Assembly (NCBI RefSeq): GCF_964019385.1
Contig: NC_088645.1
Coordinates: forward strand, 20,077,158 to 20,141,157
Source of the DNA: Sycon ciliatum
Taxonomy: Eukaryota > Porifera > Calcarea > Leucosolenida > Sycettidae
Direction of reading: 5' to 3'
DNA: 64,000 nucleotides
Shown: positions 10,985 through 22,919 of the stretch, one piece after another
Numbering within the stretch: the first letter of the stretch is position 1
Layout of the letters: every line of letters starts with the position of its first letter
Program-made: the position numbers and the translations under genes
The notes under the pieces: generated by a model
Database searches by the model: none
What the model was told of the DNA's origin: nothing
What the model saw: only the letters and a program-made list of their open reading frames with translations

Positions 10985-11420
10985 AGTAGGCCCAGACAGA
11001 TTCTGCTCCGCTCGCCTCGATATGTTGCCGCAAAAAGTTGCTGAGAAATCTTCGATATTTTGCCGAGCCTGGCATTAGAAACTCGATATTTTGCTCCATT
11101 TTGCTCCGGAAAAACGTGCTTTTTATCAACTTCCCGTACAACGTTTCCTAAATATCGCAGGGTCGATTTCTCAACACGGGTTTCCTCGCAGGTGTCCCTA
11201 AGTTCGTCCAAAATCATGTCGATCCATAGTGAAATTTCGGTGACATGATTTTGTCCTGGCAGTGTATCATGCTGACCGGGTAAGAAACAAGGAAATCCAA
11301 GTATCAGGCATCGATTTTACCCACCATCTCGATATTTTGCTCCGATTTTGCCGGCAATTTCCGCTATTGAAATTCTTCGATATTTTGCTGAAAGAATTTC
11401 CGGCAGGATCTGTCTGGGAC
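10985..11420. mobile_element. hAT-like MITE with 8-bp target duplication
   Basis: Inverted ends contain CCCAGACAGATTCTG at the left and, read from the right, CCCAGACAGATCCTG. Both sides are flanked by the 8-bp repeat TACTCAGG (10977-10984 and 11421-11428). The interior repeats 'cgatattttgc' several times and has no coding capacity. An 8-bp duplication is typical of hAT transposons. About 10621-10976 holds no recognised gene, only a small hairpin of 'aagagtagata' arms near 10768-10803. Confidence 0.75.
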
Positions 11421-11428
11421 TACTCAGG

Positions 11429-12191
11429 CCCAAAATGAGAAAGGCTCTAATATTTCATGGCATCAATGAAGCGAAACATGCATAACCTGCTCGTGAAAGT
11501 GCAAGTGTTGAACCGGTCCATGGACTACAGCTACAGCGCAGCCGATTGGAGTAAAACTGAGAATCGTTGCGGAAGCAACAGGATTGGGGAAGTTTGAATT
11601 TACGCCGAATAAACGAATTGGAATCATGCGTGGGTGGCACTGGTTGCTCTTTGCCGTTATAATGATGTACGCTGTGTGATACTTCAGAAGTATAACACCG
11701 CGACGTGGTTTTCTCATGTCCCACCATAGAGTACTACGGGCCGCCTTGATGCCCGATATCGCTCTTAGAAAGTATTATCTCGCACAAAGGAGTAAGCCAC
11801 GAGATCACACAGTTCAGAAGAAGTCCAGTCCAGGAGTAGCTTGCTTTGATGGAGTAGATTATGCCCAGCAGGTAGATCAAAACCAAGCCATTCCCGTTAT
11901 ACAGATCTAGAGAGGAGATTGCCTCTCGGAAGGACCTGATGTTTGAGGTCTGAGCTGTTGGACATCATCCTAGTGCGGGATACTGCTAGAATCCAGTTAT
12001 CGCGAGTGTCACGTTGTGACTGGGGTGGACGTAGATCTACGCCGTAGTATACCGTCCAATAGAACTGCCTGAAAGTGGCCACCGATATAACCACAACCCA
12101 AATCGGTCGGCTCGTTATCATTCTGCAGTCCTGATTCGGTGTTTCCAGTGGTGGATCAGAAAGCTATGTAGTGCAGTTCGGATGTCTCATT
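11429..12191. other. Intergenic, nothing recognised
   Basis: Short open frames occur on both strands, but none has a domain, splice context or length that supports a gene. Confidence 0.4.
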
Positions 12192-12201
12192 ATGGTAAGT
12201 A

Positions 12202-12330
<129 letters not shown>

Positions 12331-12560
12331 CATATAGCCGTGGTTGGCTATAAAAACCCTGCAATCGCCACGCGAAGTGGTCATTGGCTACCCCAGCCAT
12401 GTATTGCTTGGAATAAAATAAAAAATGTAGCACACACACACACATACACACATACACACACATACTTCGAGTACACACACACACATACACAAACATGCAC
12501 GCACACACACACACACACACACACGGACACAGACACAGACACAGACACACACACAAATGG

Positions 12561-14027
12561 ACAACTTTACTGTGTAAATGTATGACTTTGTTGGCTATCG
12601 AGTCCTGGTACCTCCCAGAGGAGCAGGGGAGAAGAAGGGCCAATAGTATGTGTGGCGCATAATGTGAGCTGCCTTTTATTGAAACCTAATCAATACCTTA
12701 TGGGTTAGGCCTATTGGCAATACTCAGATTGTTAGCGCGTACCTTATTAGAAAGGCATTAAAACATGTGGTGGTAACTTAACACCACATGTTTTAACGCC
12801 ACTTAAACTGAACGGTTGCCCAATTCTGTTTGTTGGTAGTATGAACTTTTTGAATGAATCTTTAGAAAGCAAAGACCAAAAACGACTATCCGTACCGGTA
12901 CTGAGCATTGTGTACATCGATATGCAGATAACACAATCAAAATTTCATGTTTATCCAATAAACATACAGCAACAGAAAAAGAGAGGAATGGGCAGGCCTG
13001 CGTGGTGTCATGGGTGTTTTGGTGGCATTGTACTAGAAACTTGTGTAAAATGGAGAAAGAAGAAAAATGTATTTTCGTTGGTATGCGTTAAAGCGCATGT
13101 TAGCCAGACTAAGAGGGTCTGGTGAGGAAGCACAGCCTAGAGCACCAACGTTAGGTGAAGAATGCTACACCTATGCCTAGGGGTGGGCATGATTGAACAT
13201 TATTCCTGAGCTGTCCTACCCTGTTTCCCGGGCTTAATTTCTGACCCAAGGGCAGAAGTTGTACGTAGACTGCAACATTTTAGAGGCCATGTTCATGCAA
13301 GAGAGGTAGCCGGCATTAGACATGAACAGGGGCTGGCGCTTGTTTGCCGATGTTAAGGGGGGGGGGGGGCATTTTTCAGTAAAATATTCAGTTTGTGTTG
13401 AGTATTGTAGTAGCAGGTAATGTCATGTAAATGCTTACTTATTGCTGGATGGGGTGTGATGATGCTGCTGCTAGGGTCTGTAGGTTGTTTTCTTGTTTCT
13501 AGGCTGATTTGTGTGCTGTTTGCTACTGATGGTGGTGCTGATGCTGCTGTTCACTGTTAACTGTTCACGTTGCTCTATCCTATACTTACTCGCTTTGCGA
13601 TACGGCTCATCAAGAGTAGATGAACAAGAGGGTGCAACTCCGGATCTCTCCTGCACAATCTTAAGATACCCCACAGCACCTTTTTGCCTCAGAAAAACGA
13701 GCATTTTGCTGCAGAGCTGCATGAGAGCACGTGCTCGGCACTAACCTTGTAATGGAAAGCCCAGCCAAGTGCACGAGGCAAACGTTTCCAAAAGACTCGC
13801 AGCGCGGGCGCGTAGAAAAGATTACGTCAACAAAAATTCCGCCTTGGGGGAACCCATCCGCAACTTGCACATTCTCGTTTATCTATTCTTGGTCTCATAG
13901 TGTAAGTCAGATGCGCGCGAGCTAAAATTTCTTTAGAACTGAATATTTTAAAGAACTGCAGCCAAGAGATGGTTTGCTGTAGTTTTGTACGACTAGGTGA
14001 GAGATTTAAATGTTCGTTAACGAGAGA
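12561..14027. other. Intergenic, nothing recognised
   Basis: The stretch contains a short perfect hairpin near 12762-12796 ('aacatgtggtg...caccacatgtt') and a run of G near 13350-13369. No exon or gene was supported. Confidence 0.4.
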
Positions 14028-14526
14028 GCTTGGAAGCCCAGGGCCCTACGCTATGCTTTTTTGACTTGATGACCTAGACAAAAAAAAGCATAGGGATGTT
14101 ATAAATTCTTTAAAAAAATCGTTTTTTTAGACATAACCTGGGATTCGAACCTGCACTATCGCGCGGCCTGCATGCATCCCCCGATACACTTCGCATACAT
14201 ACTAATTCTTCTAAGTTGCTTCACGTTATGATCTGGCATTTGAAAGCCTTATTTGAATATGCATTGTGGCCAGCCATCTTTGATGGTACGGCACGGTACG
14301 GGGTAAGTACGGGACAGGTACGATCGAGGGTAATACGACACCGTCTACCGCCTTGATGACGGCAAAAAAAGCATAGGGATGTTATAAAATTTTCAATTCT
14401 CCTATTTTTTTAAGGCATATACTGGGATTCGAACCCACACTATTGCCCTACATGTATTCCCCCATGCACTTCCCATTCATACCAATTCTTCCAAGTTGCT
14501 TCACATTATGATCTTGCGTTTGAAGT
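14028..14526. repeat. Fold-back repeat copy with tRNA-type B boxes
   Basis: The start matches the arms of the elements at 49968 and 51363 ('agggccctacgctatgctttt', 'gcatagggatgttataaa'). It has two 'gggattcgaacc' motifs, the reverse complement of the pol III B box GGTTCGAATCC. Compared with those copies, the central part is deleted and the second arm is partial and rearranged. Confidence 0.8.
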
Positions 14527-14689
14527 AAGTATTTGTTGGGCCATGTGTGTTCGTATATGCCATTTTCTGTATGCGTTTATGCCTGCGTGTGTGTTACACG
14601 TGTATCTTTGTGTGCGTGTTTCTGCGTGTGCCTGGATGGATACGAACATGTGCGCATGTGGAGCTGCGGTTATTCTTTCATAACTTCAG

Positions 14690-15103
14690 GAATCAAGAAC
14701 TTTGAATTACATATTGGCAAGCATTCTTGGTATAGCAGTCGTTGTCCTTATTATCCTGAGTGTCTACACAACAATTTTATACACCAAATACCGAAGGGCC
14801 GAGGATCGTCTGCTACGTCAAACACAACAGCACGATTCTGGTACGCACATGAACACAACAGCGCTGGAACTGACCACTGACGTGAACGATACCTGCCCCT
14901 CATACGACGACTTATCTCCACGAATGTCAACACCAGTTAATTATCTAAATGAGACAAACCCGCAAGCTTTTGCTTTACCTTATCCGAATCAGGAGGCGAC
15001 CTTAGATTCCATGGAAGATGAAGAACAGTTATCCAATATATTTCCGCTGTCCCCACCACCAAACTACGAGGATAGCATAACAAATTTGGAATCTTCTATT
15101 TAA
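14690..15103 (+). CDS. Terminal exon: membrane span and short tail with PPxY
   Basis: The exon starts after TAACTTCAG in phase 0 and runs to TAA (137 codons). ESRTLN leads into a membrane helix (about YILASILGIAVVVLIILSVY) and the basic segment YRRAEDRLLRQ. The tail of about 100 residues has YDDL, YLNE (a YxN motif of the Grb2-SH2 type) and, near its end, PPPNYED, a PPxY motif of the kind bound by WW domains such as those of Nedd4-family ligases. The exon at 22497 is a clear paralogue: same phase, same ESxT start, same LLRQ(T/A) after the span, same PPxY near the C-terminus. The first exon is uncertain. An ATG directly before a perfect donor (ATG/GTAAGT, 12192-12194) has the right phase and would contribute only the initiator methionine. 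Function is inferred from motifs only. Confidence 0.65.
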   Translation, partial: ESRTLNYILASILGIAVVVLIILSVYTTILYTKYRRAEDRLLRQTQQHDSGTHMNTTALELTTDVNDTCPSYDDLSPRMSTPVNYLNETNPQAFALPYPNQEATLDSMEDEEQLSNIFPLSPPPNYEDSITNLESSI

Positions 15104-15580
15104 GTTAATCAACTATTGACATGCTTCGAGTGAGTTGAGAGGGGAAATTTTATACAACGGTAGTTATCACCGGTAATTTGTAGTATTTGTATGGTTTTTG
15201 AAAGACATCATGGCGTATACTTTTATTATAGTTTTATAGCAAGGCATTTCATACCGAGACTGTTTGCAGTATATCCATGACATCCTCATATTCCCATGAG
15301 TTTGATCTAGATGGAACATTTCGAAGATGATTGCATCATAGTAACTAGAACTTTGTGCTATTTTGTCGCACTCGCTGATGATATAAGATCTGGTTACATG
15401 TACTTTGGTGGACAGCTAGCCTTAACTCGTAATATTTTGTCCTTTTCCTTTTTTTCATAGTAGGTAAGTTATATTTCTCCTATATATTTTCTAGAATCAA
15501 AATATTTTAGAGGATTTCCCTAATGTAAAATTTCTACACATTTCTGCACAACCTTACCGAACCGGAAAATCTGACGCCTG
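15104..15580. other. Intergenic, nothing recognised
   Basis: AT-rich sequence downstream of the preceding exon, probably its 3' untranslated region and spacer. Confidence 0.35.
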
Positions 15581-15594
15581 CTTGTGTTCTTGTG

Positions 15595-16111
15595 CGTTTA
15601 TGCTCGCAAGTGTGTGTGTGTATGTGTGTTCATGTGTGTGCATGGGTTTGCGCACCTGTTTTATGTGTGTGTGTGTTCATGTGGGTGTGAGTGGGTGTGC
15701 GTGCGTGCGCCTGTTTTATGTGTGTGCATTTGTGGTTTTAAAATGCATCGCTGTGTGCAAATGTGCACGTATTTTTGTTTGTCTGGGTGTTAATATGCCT
15801 GCATGTGTGTCAGCCTATGTGTGTCTTGGCTACGGCAATGGGCGTTCAAGGTTCAAGGTGTGTCTTGGTTTGTGTCCATGGGTGCTGGAAATGGGGTCTG
15901 TGTGTTTTGTCTGTGTGTGTGTCTGTTTCTGTTTCTGCGTGTCTATGTCACTGTGTGTCTGTGTTGCAGTATGGGTGTTTGTGTGGATGTATTCGTATAT
16001 GAAAGGTTTCTGTGTTTGTACGTATGCACGTGCTTGTGGGTCTGTACTTGTGTGTGTGTGAGAGTGTGTCACTGTGCATCCATGTGTTTGCCTGTGTGCG
16101 TGTGTGTGTGC

Positions 16112-16148
<37 letters not shown>

Positions 16149-16260
16149 TGTGTGATGTTAATGTTGCAGTCTGGTGGGTGTGGGGCGTGAAGATGGGGTT
16201 GGAGAAGATGTAGGTAGAGCCCTAGTAATGAGGGAATTCGGGGGGGGGGGGGGGGGGGGA
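15595..16260. repeat. TG-rich degenerate microsatellite and poly-G
   Basis: Long imperfect TG/TGTG tracts include a pure run near 16116-16144, followed by a run of about 20 G at 16240-16259. The cysteine/valine-rich frames here are artefacts of the repeat. From 16262 to 16863 nothing is recognised, apart from a local repeat with 'gaccttgtt(c/a)gccc' near 16437 and 16604. Confidence 0.95.
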
Positions 16261-16865
16261 GAGTTGGCTGTGAGCACAGTGTAATGACAAAGAACACTGA
16301 TTCCTTCGAAACTCTTGGAAACTTAGTATTGGTTTATTTGAATATTATTGTGGTCAATGTCTGTAACGACCAAATATCACCTGACATGGCCAAATATTCG
16401 ATTTCGCTCAAAGTTGGCTCAATTTATCCCTGAGCGGACCTTGTTCGCCCCATATGACTATGTGTTCCAGAGACCCTCCGTTCCTTGGATATTCGGGTAA
16501 ATACAAAGTAGATTAAAAATACGAGCTGAAACAAGGTACAAGAACGAGGGATCACTGCTGCTCACAACAACACAGTGCAGTCAAACCAACTACGTTTGAG
16601 TGGACCTTGTTAGCCCACTATGCCAGTTCGGGCCAGAGGCCCCCCTTGGATAATGGGCTGAATACAAAATAATTGTACTTGCCTTATATTATTGCAACTA
16701 GACTCGCTTGGAGAGCCAAGTATTAATTTAGAAGAAGAAAAGTTCAGACAGCTCCAAACTACACTATAACGCTAGCACTACCAGTCACCTTCCCTTTCTT
16801 ATGCTATTTCTATAACTTAGAATCTTCCAAGTTGGAAGGCTGTTGGAGTGCACATCCAAGATGTA

Positions 16866-17702
16866 GACCCAGGTGCTCGAAGTCCGTACACTTTTACAGT
16901 GTGTGTTTGCCGAGCTGAAACTCACGCTAGCAATGATCACTTGCCAGAATCCTGCTCGTGGATGGAAGGTATCTTGTCCAAGTTTGTTCTGAGGCCAGGC
17001 TCGATTGAACCAGGCCATCTTTCGATCCGATCTGGTTCTCTGGATTTCGCTCATTTTTCATATCAAATTTTGGTGTCGCAGAGGGTACTCTAAGTCCGTA
17101 CTGATCAGAGGTGACTCGAAATACACACATATTTCTGCTAATTGCTAACTTGCAATCCCTCGGTTACGACGAAAGTACCGAAGGGATATGTTTGGCATGT
17201 GCCTCCACCAGTATTTCTTGCAAAAGCGTAGTTTGTTGCCGCAATGCAAGCTGTTTTTAGTCGGCTCAGAGAAGAAGCAGCTGCGCTGTGAAAACCGCGG
17301 GAAAACAGTGGTGGAGATGCCAGGAGTGTCAACCTTTCTCCAAGGATTGTTGGTTCTCTGTAAATTCTTCTCCTCTGGCCATTGTCTGCTCTAAGCTGGC
17401 TCTTGATGATTGAGTGAAGGTCTGTTTGACGCTGTGTCCGTTCGAAATCGGTCTTGGCAAAGTTGATTTTTGCATGGAATGTAACCCAATTTGTATTCGT
17501 ATGGACACTCGAAAACCCACTCCCGGGCCCGATCCCGTGGTATGGGACTTCTGCTTATCGTAGATCCCTGAAAATTGGTACGCGAGGAGAACATACCACA
17601 CTGTCCCCTCCATAAAATATTTGAGTCGAATACAATAACAGAACATGAAATTATGGGCGTACGAACTTAGGATACCATGTACGGACTTCGAGCACCTGGG
17701 TC
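16866..17702. mobile_element. TA-flanked terminal-inverted-repeat element (mariner-like MITE)
   Basis: The left end is GACCCAGGTGCTCGAAGTCC and the right end is its inverted copy, about 23 bases matching. Each end is flanked by TA (16864-16865, 17703-17704), the duplication made by Tc1/mariner-type transposases. The 837-bp interior has no transposase frame, so the element is non-autonomous. Confidence 0.8.
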
Positions 17703-17704
17703 TA

Positions 17705-18842
17705 CTAGGGTTGGTTGCCAGTTAGTTGTAGAACGTCAGTACCGTTGGTCAGTCTCGTGCCATATCATCGCATGATCTGGTTGTACAGTAACTGGTGGTG
17801 TTAGTGGATATTATAGCGTGGCGTAACTTGCAGCTCTTTGGTCCTCTTTTCTTTTTATTATCGTAATTTGGGTCTTTGACTTTCCCTCAAGTCAGTGAAT
17901 ACGTAATCATACACCATTATTCTCCAGAGATCAGCAAATGACATAGCCAACAATCAAAGGCGACTTCCTGCCGCAATGAAAACAACTGTGCTCCATAGGA
18001 ATGGGGGGGGGTAGGTGGAGAGGTGGCTATGCGTCACGAGTACGAGATAAAACGAATCACACTCTCGCATTGACAGGCAGACTTCACACTACGTTTTGGA
18101 AAAGCATGCTTTCCAGCTAAAATAGAAACGTTTATGTTCCTCCATTTCATAATGCATTGATTTTCGCGACGTTTTCGTATACAAGAACGCATCTTCAAAA
18201 CGTTCCTGTTGTACGCATCCTACCAGACGAATACCACGTGAAACCGGAACCTTGAAGTGCTGGGATTGCGTTTTGCACATGCCTCAAGCAAGCACAGAAG
18301 CACTCTTTCAATCTAGTGGACCGTACACACTCCAGTAACCTCGCATGACGTGGCAGTAGATGCTGCACAGGACGTGACGGGTGAATAGATAGCCGATCCG
18401 GATGCATGTAGCAGAAAGCCGAACCAAATCAGTGGCGGTGAAAAAATCAACACGAGATATCTCGTACTGGGCACTGATGAAAATGATAAACTGTGGTGTG
18501 TTAGCTTGAAAATGCGTCCAAATGGCTTCATCTGGTATGACAGCCGTCCTCCTGTTATACAATAGAAACAGCTGTATCATTTTCCAATATTACCACCGAA
18601 ATCTAGAAATAGAGTTCCTCCGTCCGGTAGTAAGCATCTAAGAGCTGGAAAGCGGCCACTATACATGAGGCAAGTGAACACCTACCTACACCAACATACC
18701 GCCCAAAGGACTTTTTTTTGCTCACATTTTTCTTCTTCTTTTGCTCCCGTTATGAACAAAACCTGCTGGTGATCATTCTACTCATTCACGTTTGTGTTTT
18801 GGATTGTAAAGGGAGCCACTGTTATTCACGCAGGCCGCCACT
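17705..18842. other. Intergenic, nothing firm
   Basis: No exon could be supported. An open frame from about 18718 starts in a poly-T tract, reads a hydrophobic stretch and lacks an ATG. It is not called. Confidence 0.35.
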
Positions 18843-20130
18843 ATGGATGCCAATATATGCAACTGTAAAGATGTTCAAGGTGAGAGCTTTGCGGCGTCAC
18901 TTTTATGGGCTGCCCAGAGATTTTAACGTCAACGTTTATTATAGGCCGTGATGGGGTGCAGGCTAATACAAACATGTGAAGTTTCGTTTTAATCCAGCAG
19001 CTATGCAAGAGACGTTGCTCCAGTAACGTCTGGGGCTAGCCAGTGTCCACACAGCTTTATGTATGCTCATTCACTTCTGCATTGGTTACGCAAGCATTGT
19101 AATCTAAAAATGCCTCGCAGCTTAGTAAGAGACGTTACTTCAGTAACGTCTGGCGCTAGCCAGGGTCCACACAGCTTTATTTATGCTTATTCACTTCTGC
19201 ATTGATTACGCATACATTGAAATCTAAAATTATACCTATGGTACCAGTCTAGTAGATGCTACGATCCAGACCGATTATTTTTTTCGTTTACTAAAAACCC
19301 AGCCTTATCAGTACTAAAGGTTATACAAAATATGGCCAAAGGAGGATTGAATATGAGAGAAGCCGCGAGTTTGCATTATCATCAGCAAACAGGCGTGTAC
19401 TGGGTTCTAGGTTGAGTCCGCACTTATTCAATGAAGCTAACGTTAAGGGGTACTTTTAGGTTTCCCTCTTGTACACTGCGATTACCCTGTAAGGCAGCAT
19501 GCAATATGAAGAACGTGTTTATACACGACTAAGTATGTCATTCATTTCTTTTTGAATTACATTCCAGATCAAATCGAGGCCCTGAAAATTATTTCAGCAT
19601 CTGTGGATGGACTCCTGCTTCTATGCGTGGTGTGTCTTGGTGTTCTGCTCGTACAAGTCAGACGCGGGAAACTCCCGACTCCGTCCTGCTGTGGTCACAT
19701 GGACGTCGACGTCACCATCCCGGCCGTTGAAAGGCATGATAAGGCGCAAATCCCAGACAATGGACGCTTTCTAAGTTCACAACGCCTGGTTGATAGCCGA
19801 TTGAATGCATGTAGCCGCACGGGTTCTGGACTCTCCCTAGCTGTTCGACCGCTGCCGAGTGATCCAAATTTCTCGGAGTTTGGCCCGCTCGCTAGGAAGG
19901 ATTCAAACTACCCCATGCACTGTGATGAAAACCTACGCGCAATGGTCGGAAGTGACCAGGTGTCAACGCATGCTGTAGATGAACCTGAAGAGGATGGAAA
20001 GGATGGGGAGGATGAGTACATAATCATGGCAGCCGTTGATTCTGTATACGATAGAGTGCCTAACCTGAAAGCAGCGCAAGCAGCCTGTGAGACACGCGAT
20101 GAAGGACGTTCTCAGAGTTCCGCTCAATGA
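18843..20130 (+). CDS. Putative two-exon membrane adaptor with YxxM motif
   Basis: Exon 1 is 18843-18879 and exon 2 is 19568-20130, giving 199 residues. The ATG lies in an almost perfect Kozak context (GCCGCCACTATGG). Exon 1 encodes MDANICNCKDVQ and ends in phase 1 at CAAG/GTGAGA. Exon 2 starts in phase 1 after TTACATTCCAG. There is no signal peptide. A 27-residue, two-cysteine N-terminus is followed by a membrane helix at about residues 28-43 and the stop-transfer VRRGK, so the N-terminus would lie outside the cell. The tail is acidic near its end and has EYIIM (YxxM, the PI3-kinase p85 SH2 type) and VYDRV. The 688-bp intron holds a tandem repeat. After the TGA, another frame stays open to 20360, so a frameshifted longer tail is possible. 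The role as a signalling adaptor is inference. Confidence 0.55.
18993..19230. repeat. Tandem pair of about 117-bp units with a palindrome
   Basis: Two copies are present, each containing 'acgtctgg(g/c)gctagccag', 'ccacacagcttta' and an inverted repeat of the form AGACGTTACTnnAGTAACGTCT. The same core occurs in reverse orientation at 62873-63000. It lies in the intron of the gene at 18843-20130. Confidence 0.85.
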
Positions 20131-22140
20131 TTCAGGATATTCATGTCAGTATCACCTTCCTCAAGCAACATTCAAATATTGTACGCCACACAGATAGTAC
20201 AATTCGGCAGGGGCAAAATGTCAACATGAGCTTTCCGGCGAAAATGTATAAGAATGTTTGGAAGGATCAATTCCCTAATCATATGGTTGTATCCAACACC
20301 GCGCCTCCTGTATCGCATCAACTGAACACGAGCAAAAACATCCAACCCACCCATAATTAGTGTACCTGACACCCACCACATAGCGGATTCATTTTCGTCT
20401 ACAAGTTCCACTTTCGTCTGCAGTTCCACTACAGTTCCACTGTAAACATTAGCCGACCAAAAGCCAAACAGAGAAGTGCAGGGTGCAATTTAGCTCACAT
20501 AATTATGGGCACACAAGTGGACAAGTCAACGTAAGCAGCTGTACCACATGACCTACTGCCGCTCATAACAGTGGAAGTCAATATGGCAACAAGTCACGTC
20601 GCATTGAAGTAAGATTCAGCAAAATCTACGATCGATACCGGTACACAAGCCTGTTCTGAAAACCGCTTGGTCACATGATTGATCACGCCGGGTGGAACGA
20701 AAAATCTATCCTAGCTCTGTCCATCAATAATTCTGTTAGCATAATTCGCATGCGCTGCGTGTGAATAGCAACTGAATAGAGTGGTTGTGAGTTGAAAATT
20801 GCCCCTTTTCTTTATGCCCACAAATTCCATGTTGCAACATTTTTCCTTGGCTCACCATCTGAGTTCCCCTTTTCTTTGTCATAATTCTGTTGTTGAGGTA
20901 GCTCTTTTATCTGGATTCCTGACGGCTGAATTTAAATGCTCTGAAACACATTTTTAGTAAGCTTGACGTGTGGACAAAAAGTGGACACCAGTTTCCAGTC
21001 CCAGTCTGAAGCATGACTAGACATGGCAACATCCTTGACCAATATACCATCATCTGACGACTACCAACTGGATCCTGAGGAAATGCTCGTCTAACGGCCC
21101 AGTCCATACCGTCACACGTTTTCCTTATATTGTCAGTTCATTTGCATGCTCCGGAGATGTAAATTAAGGATGGATAGTGGATAAAGGCAACTTCCTTCCT
21201 CATCTTAATTCATCATAGTCTTATACGTAATGTAAGTGCATATCACTTCATGTAGGAACTTACAAGGCTATGTAAATTTGCAAATTCGGTATTTCTCTTG
21301 TCCGTTTCGTTTCAACTCCCCCGCCGCACAATACTTGCAGTGTCCCTCGAACAGGTTTCCTGGGAAATGACTAACTTGCATAGTTCAAAGCACTAGCATG
21401 ATACGTTCTGCTTCACACCATAATCCTCTAGGCACGAGGGCCGCAGTGACACACTTACCAAGTGGGATTGCCGTGTCGTGGTGCTGGCTGGAAGGTGAGA
21501 GACAATGCTTCGTGCTCCTTCCTGGTCTTCTCGTCCGTGTGAATGAAAATACAGTCTTAGCACTGCAATTTAGGTACACGGCCACACGACGAATCACACG
21601 ACAGGACGTAGGAACACTGATACAAATGCGTTTGCATGGTTTAAGGGAAAACATGGGAAAGCATGCATGTACAAGCTGGGAGTCATCTCGTATTATAACC
21701 CTACGAGTCAGTGTGTTTGTGTCACATCATAGTGTTCTCGTGGTTAGGTGAGTTGACAGTGCTCCACTCCGCTCTTAAAAGGCCGTTATCTTTTACGTAT
21801 ACGGAAAACATGCGATTGGACAACAGAAAGCCACTCCTGGAAGGTGGTGTAGACAAAATTACCTAAGGCCAACTGAATATTCCTCGGCAATGGGTTTTTT
21901 AGAAGCTAAAGAAGGATATCACTTTGGTTTACGTTCTGTTAAAGTTCTATCCTGTTTCATATCACCCTTGCAAATTGGACTTCTAATAAAAGTCAGAACT
22001 AGCGTCATTTCACCGCCTATGGTTGCCCGCCTGCGGCATTCGATCAACTTTCTTCAATACCAATCCTGATTGGTCATTCGACATCCGCAAACCCGTGAAG
22101 ATCAGTTACTAGTATTTGTGTTTGACTCTTCCCACCAGAA
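20131..22140. other. Intergenic with one candidate exon
   Basis: A plus-strand stretch at 21432-21747 has a fair acceptor (ATAATCCTCTAG, phase 1) and a strong donor (TTAG/GTGAGT, phase 2). It encodes about 105 open residues with two cysteines and alternating hydrophobic segments such as IITLRVSVFVSHHSVLVV. It could be an ectodomain exon, but its donor phase does not fit the membrane exon at 22497 (phase 0), and no domain is recognised. The rest of the interval shows nothing. Confidence 0.2.
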
Positions 22141-22199
22141 TGGTAGGTACCTAAGACACCTAAAAAAAAACTTGATGCAACTTTTCTTCAGAGTATCAT

Positions 22200-22262
22200 T
22201 AAGGTTGTTTTAGGCACACACGCACACACATGCACACACAATTGCGCACACACACACACACT
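22200..22262. repeat. Interrupted (CA)n tract
   Basis: Short CACACA runs interrupted by CG and TG, upstream of the membrane exon at 22497. Confidence 0.9.
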
Positions 22263-22496
22263 CATACTTCAGTTGTCCTCTTTCCCTGATTATTAGTAGG
22301 GCTTTGTTTGCTAGTAAAAAGAAAGAAAAATACACCTTGAACATTGAGTACGCATCATCCCGGCCATCTAACTCTGAATGCGATTATTTACTTGTAAATG
22401 TGTATCCGTTTGCGTGTGTCCGAATGCATCTGCAATTATGTGTGAATGTGAACGCATGTTTGCATTAGTGCATCTTTTGTCCTTTGGTGACCGCAG

Positions 22497-22919
22497 GAGT
22501 CAAACACTTGGGTGACCATACTGGCGGCTATACTAATCATAGCTATTTTGGTGATTATTTGCCTGAGCCTTGGGGTTGTGGTTTTAAATTCCGAGTACGG
22601 AAGAACCAAGAAACTTCTACGGCAAGCGACAGCACGGCATGGTTATTGTTCACGCACCAATGGAACTACAATCAATGCAATTGACCTAGCAATGAGCGCA
22701 GATTGCGGAACACCTTTCTGGCAGATCCATCCTCCTCAGCATGAAGAGTCATGGCTACAGATGTCAACATCAGTAGCTACCAGTACAGATAGAAGCCTGC
22801 TGGCATCTTCTCTCCGTTTTCCACCTCGGAATGGGAGGATAGATTTACTGGAAGTTGAAGATCTCTCATTGAACCCAGTCCCCTTGTTCCCACCACCGGC
22901 ATACCAGTTAAGTGTATGA
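22497..22919 (+). CDS. Terminal exon: membrane span and short tail with PPxY (paralogue of 14690)
   Basis: The exon begins after GTGACCGCAG in phase 0 and ends at TGA (140 codons). ESNTW leads into a membrane helix (about VTILAAILIIAILVIICLSL) and the segment EYGRTKKLLRQA. The tail of about 110 residues ends FPPPAYQLSV: it has a PPxY motif for WW domains and a C-terminal hydrophobic residue that could bind a PDZ domain. It shares start, phase, juxtamembrane LLRQ and C-terminal PPxY with the exon at 14690, so the two loci are tandem duplicates about 7.8 kb apart. A possible first exon is the ATG at about 22141, immediately followed by GTAGGT in phase 0, which would add only methionine and leave a 353-bp intron. 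That join is speculative. Confidence 0.65.
   Translation, partial: ESNTWVTILAAILIIAILVIICLSLGVVVLNSEYGRTKKLLRQATARHGYCSRTNGTTINAIDLAMSADCGTPFWQIHPPQHEESWLQMSTSVATSTDRSLLASSLRFPPRNGRIDLLEVEDLSLNPVPLFPPPAYQLSV

Noticed and set aside
14516..14526. ATG plus GTAAGT as first exon for the 14690 gene
   Set aside because: It lies in a fold-back repeat and its phase (2) does not match the phase-0 exon.
15582..16297. Cysteine-rich frames of up to 159 residues
   Set aside because: They are translations of a TG-rich microsatellite with no codon or splice support.
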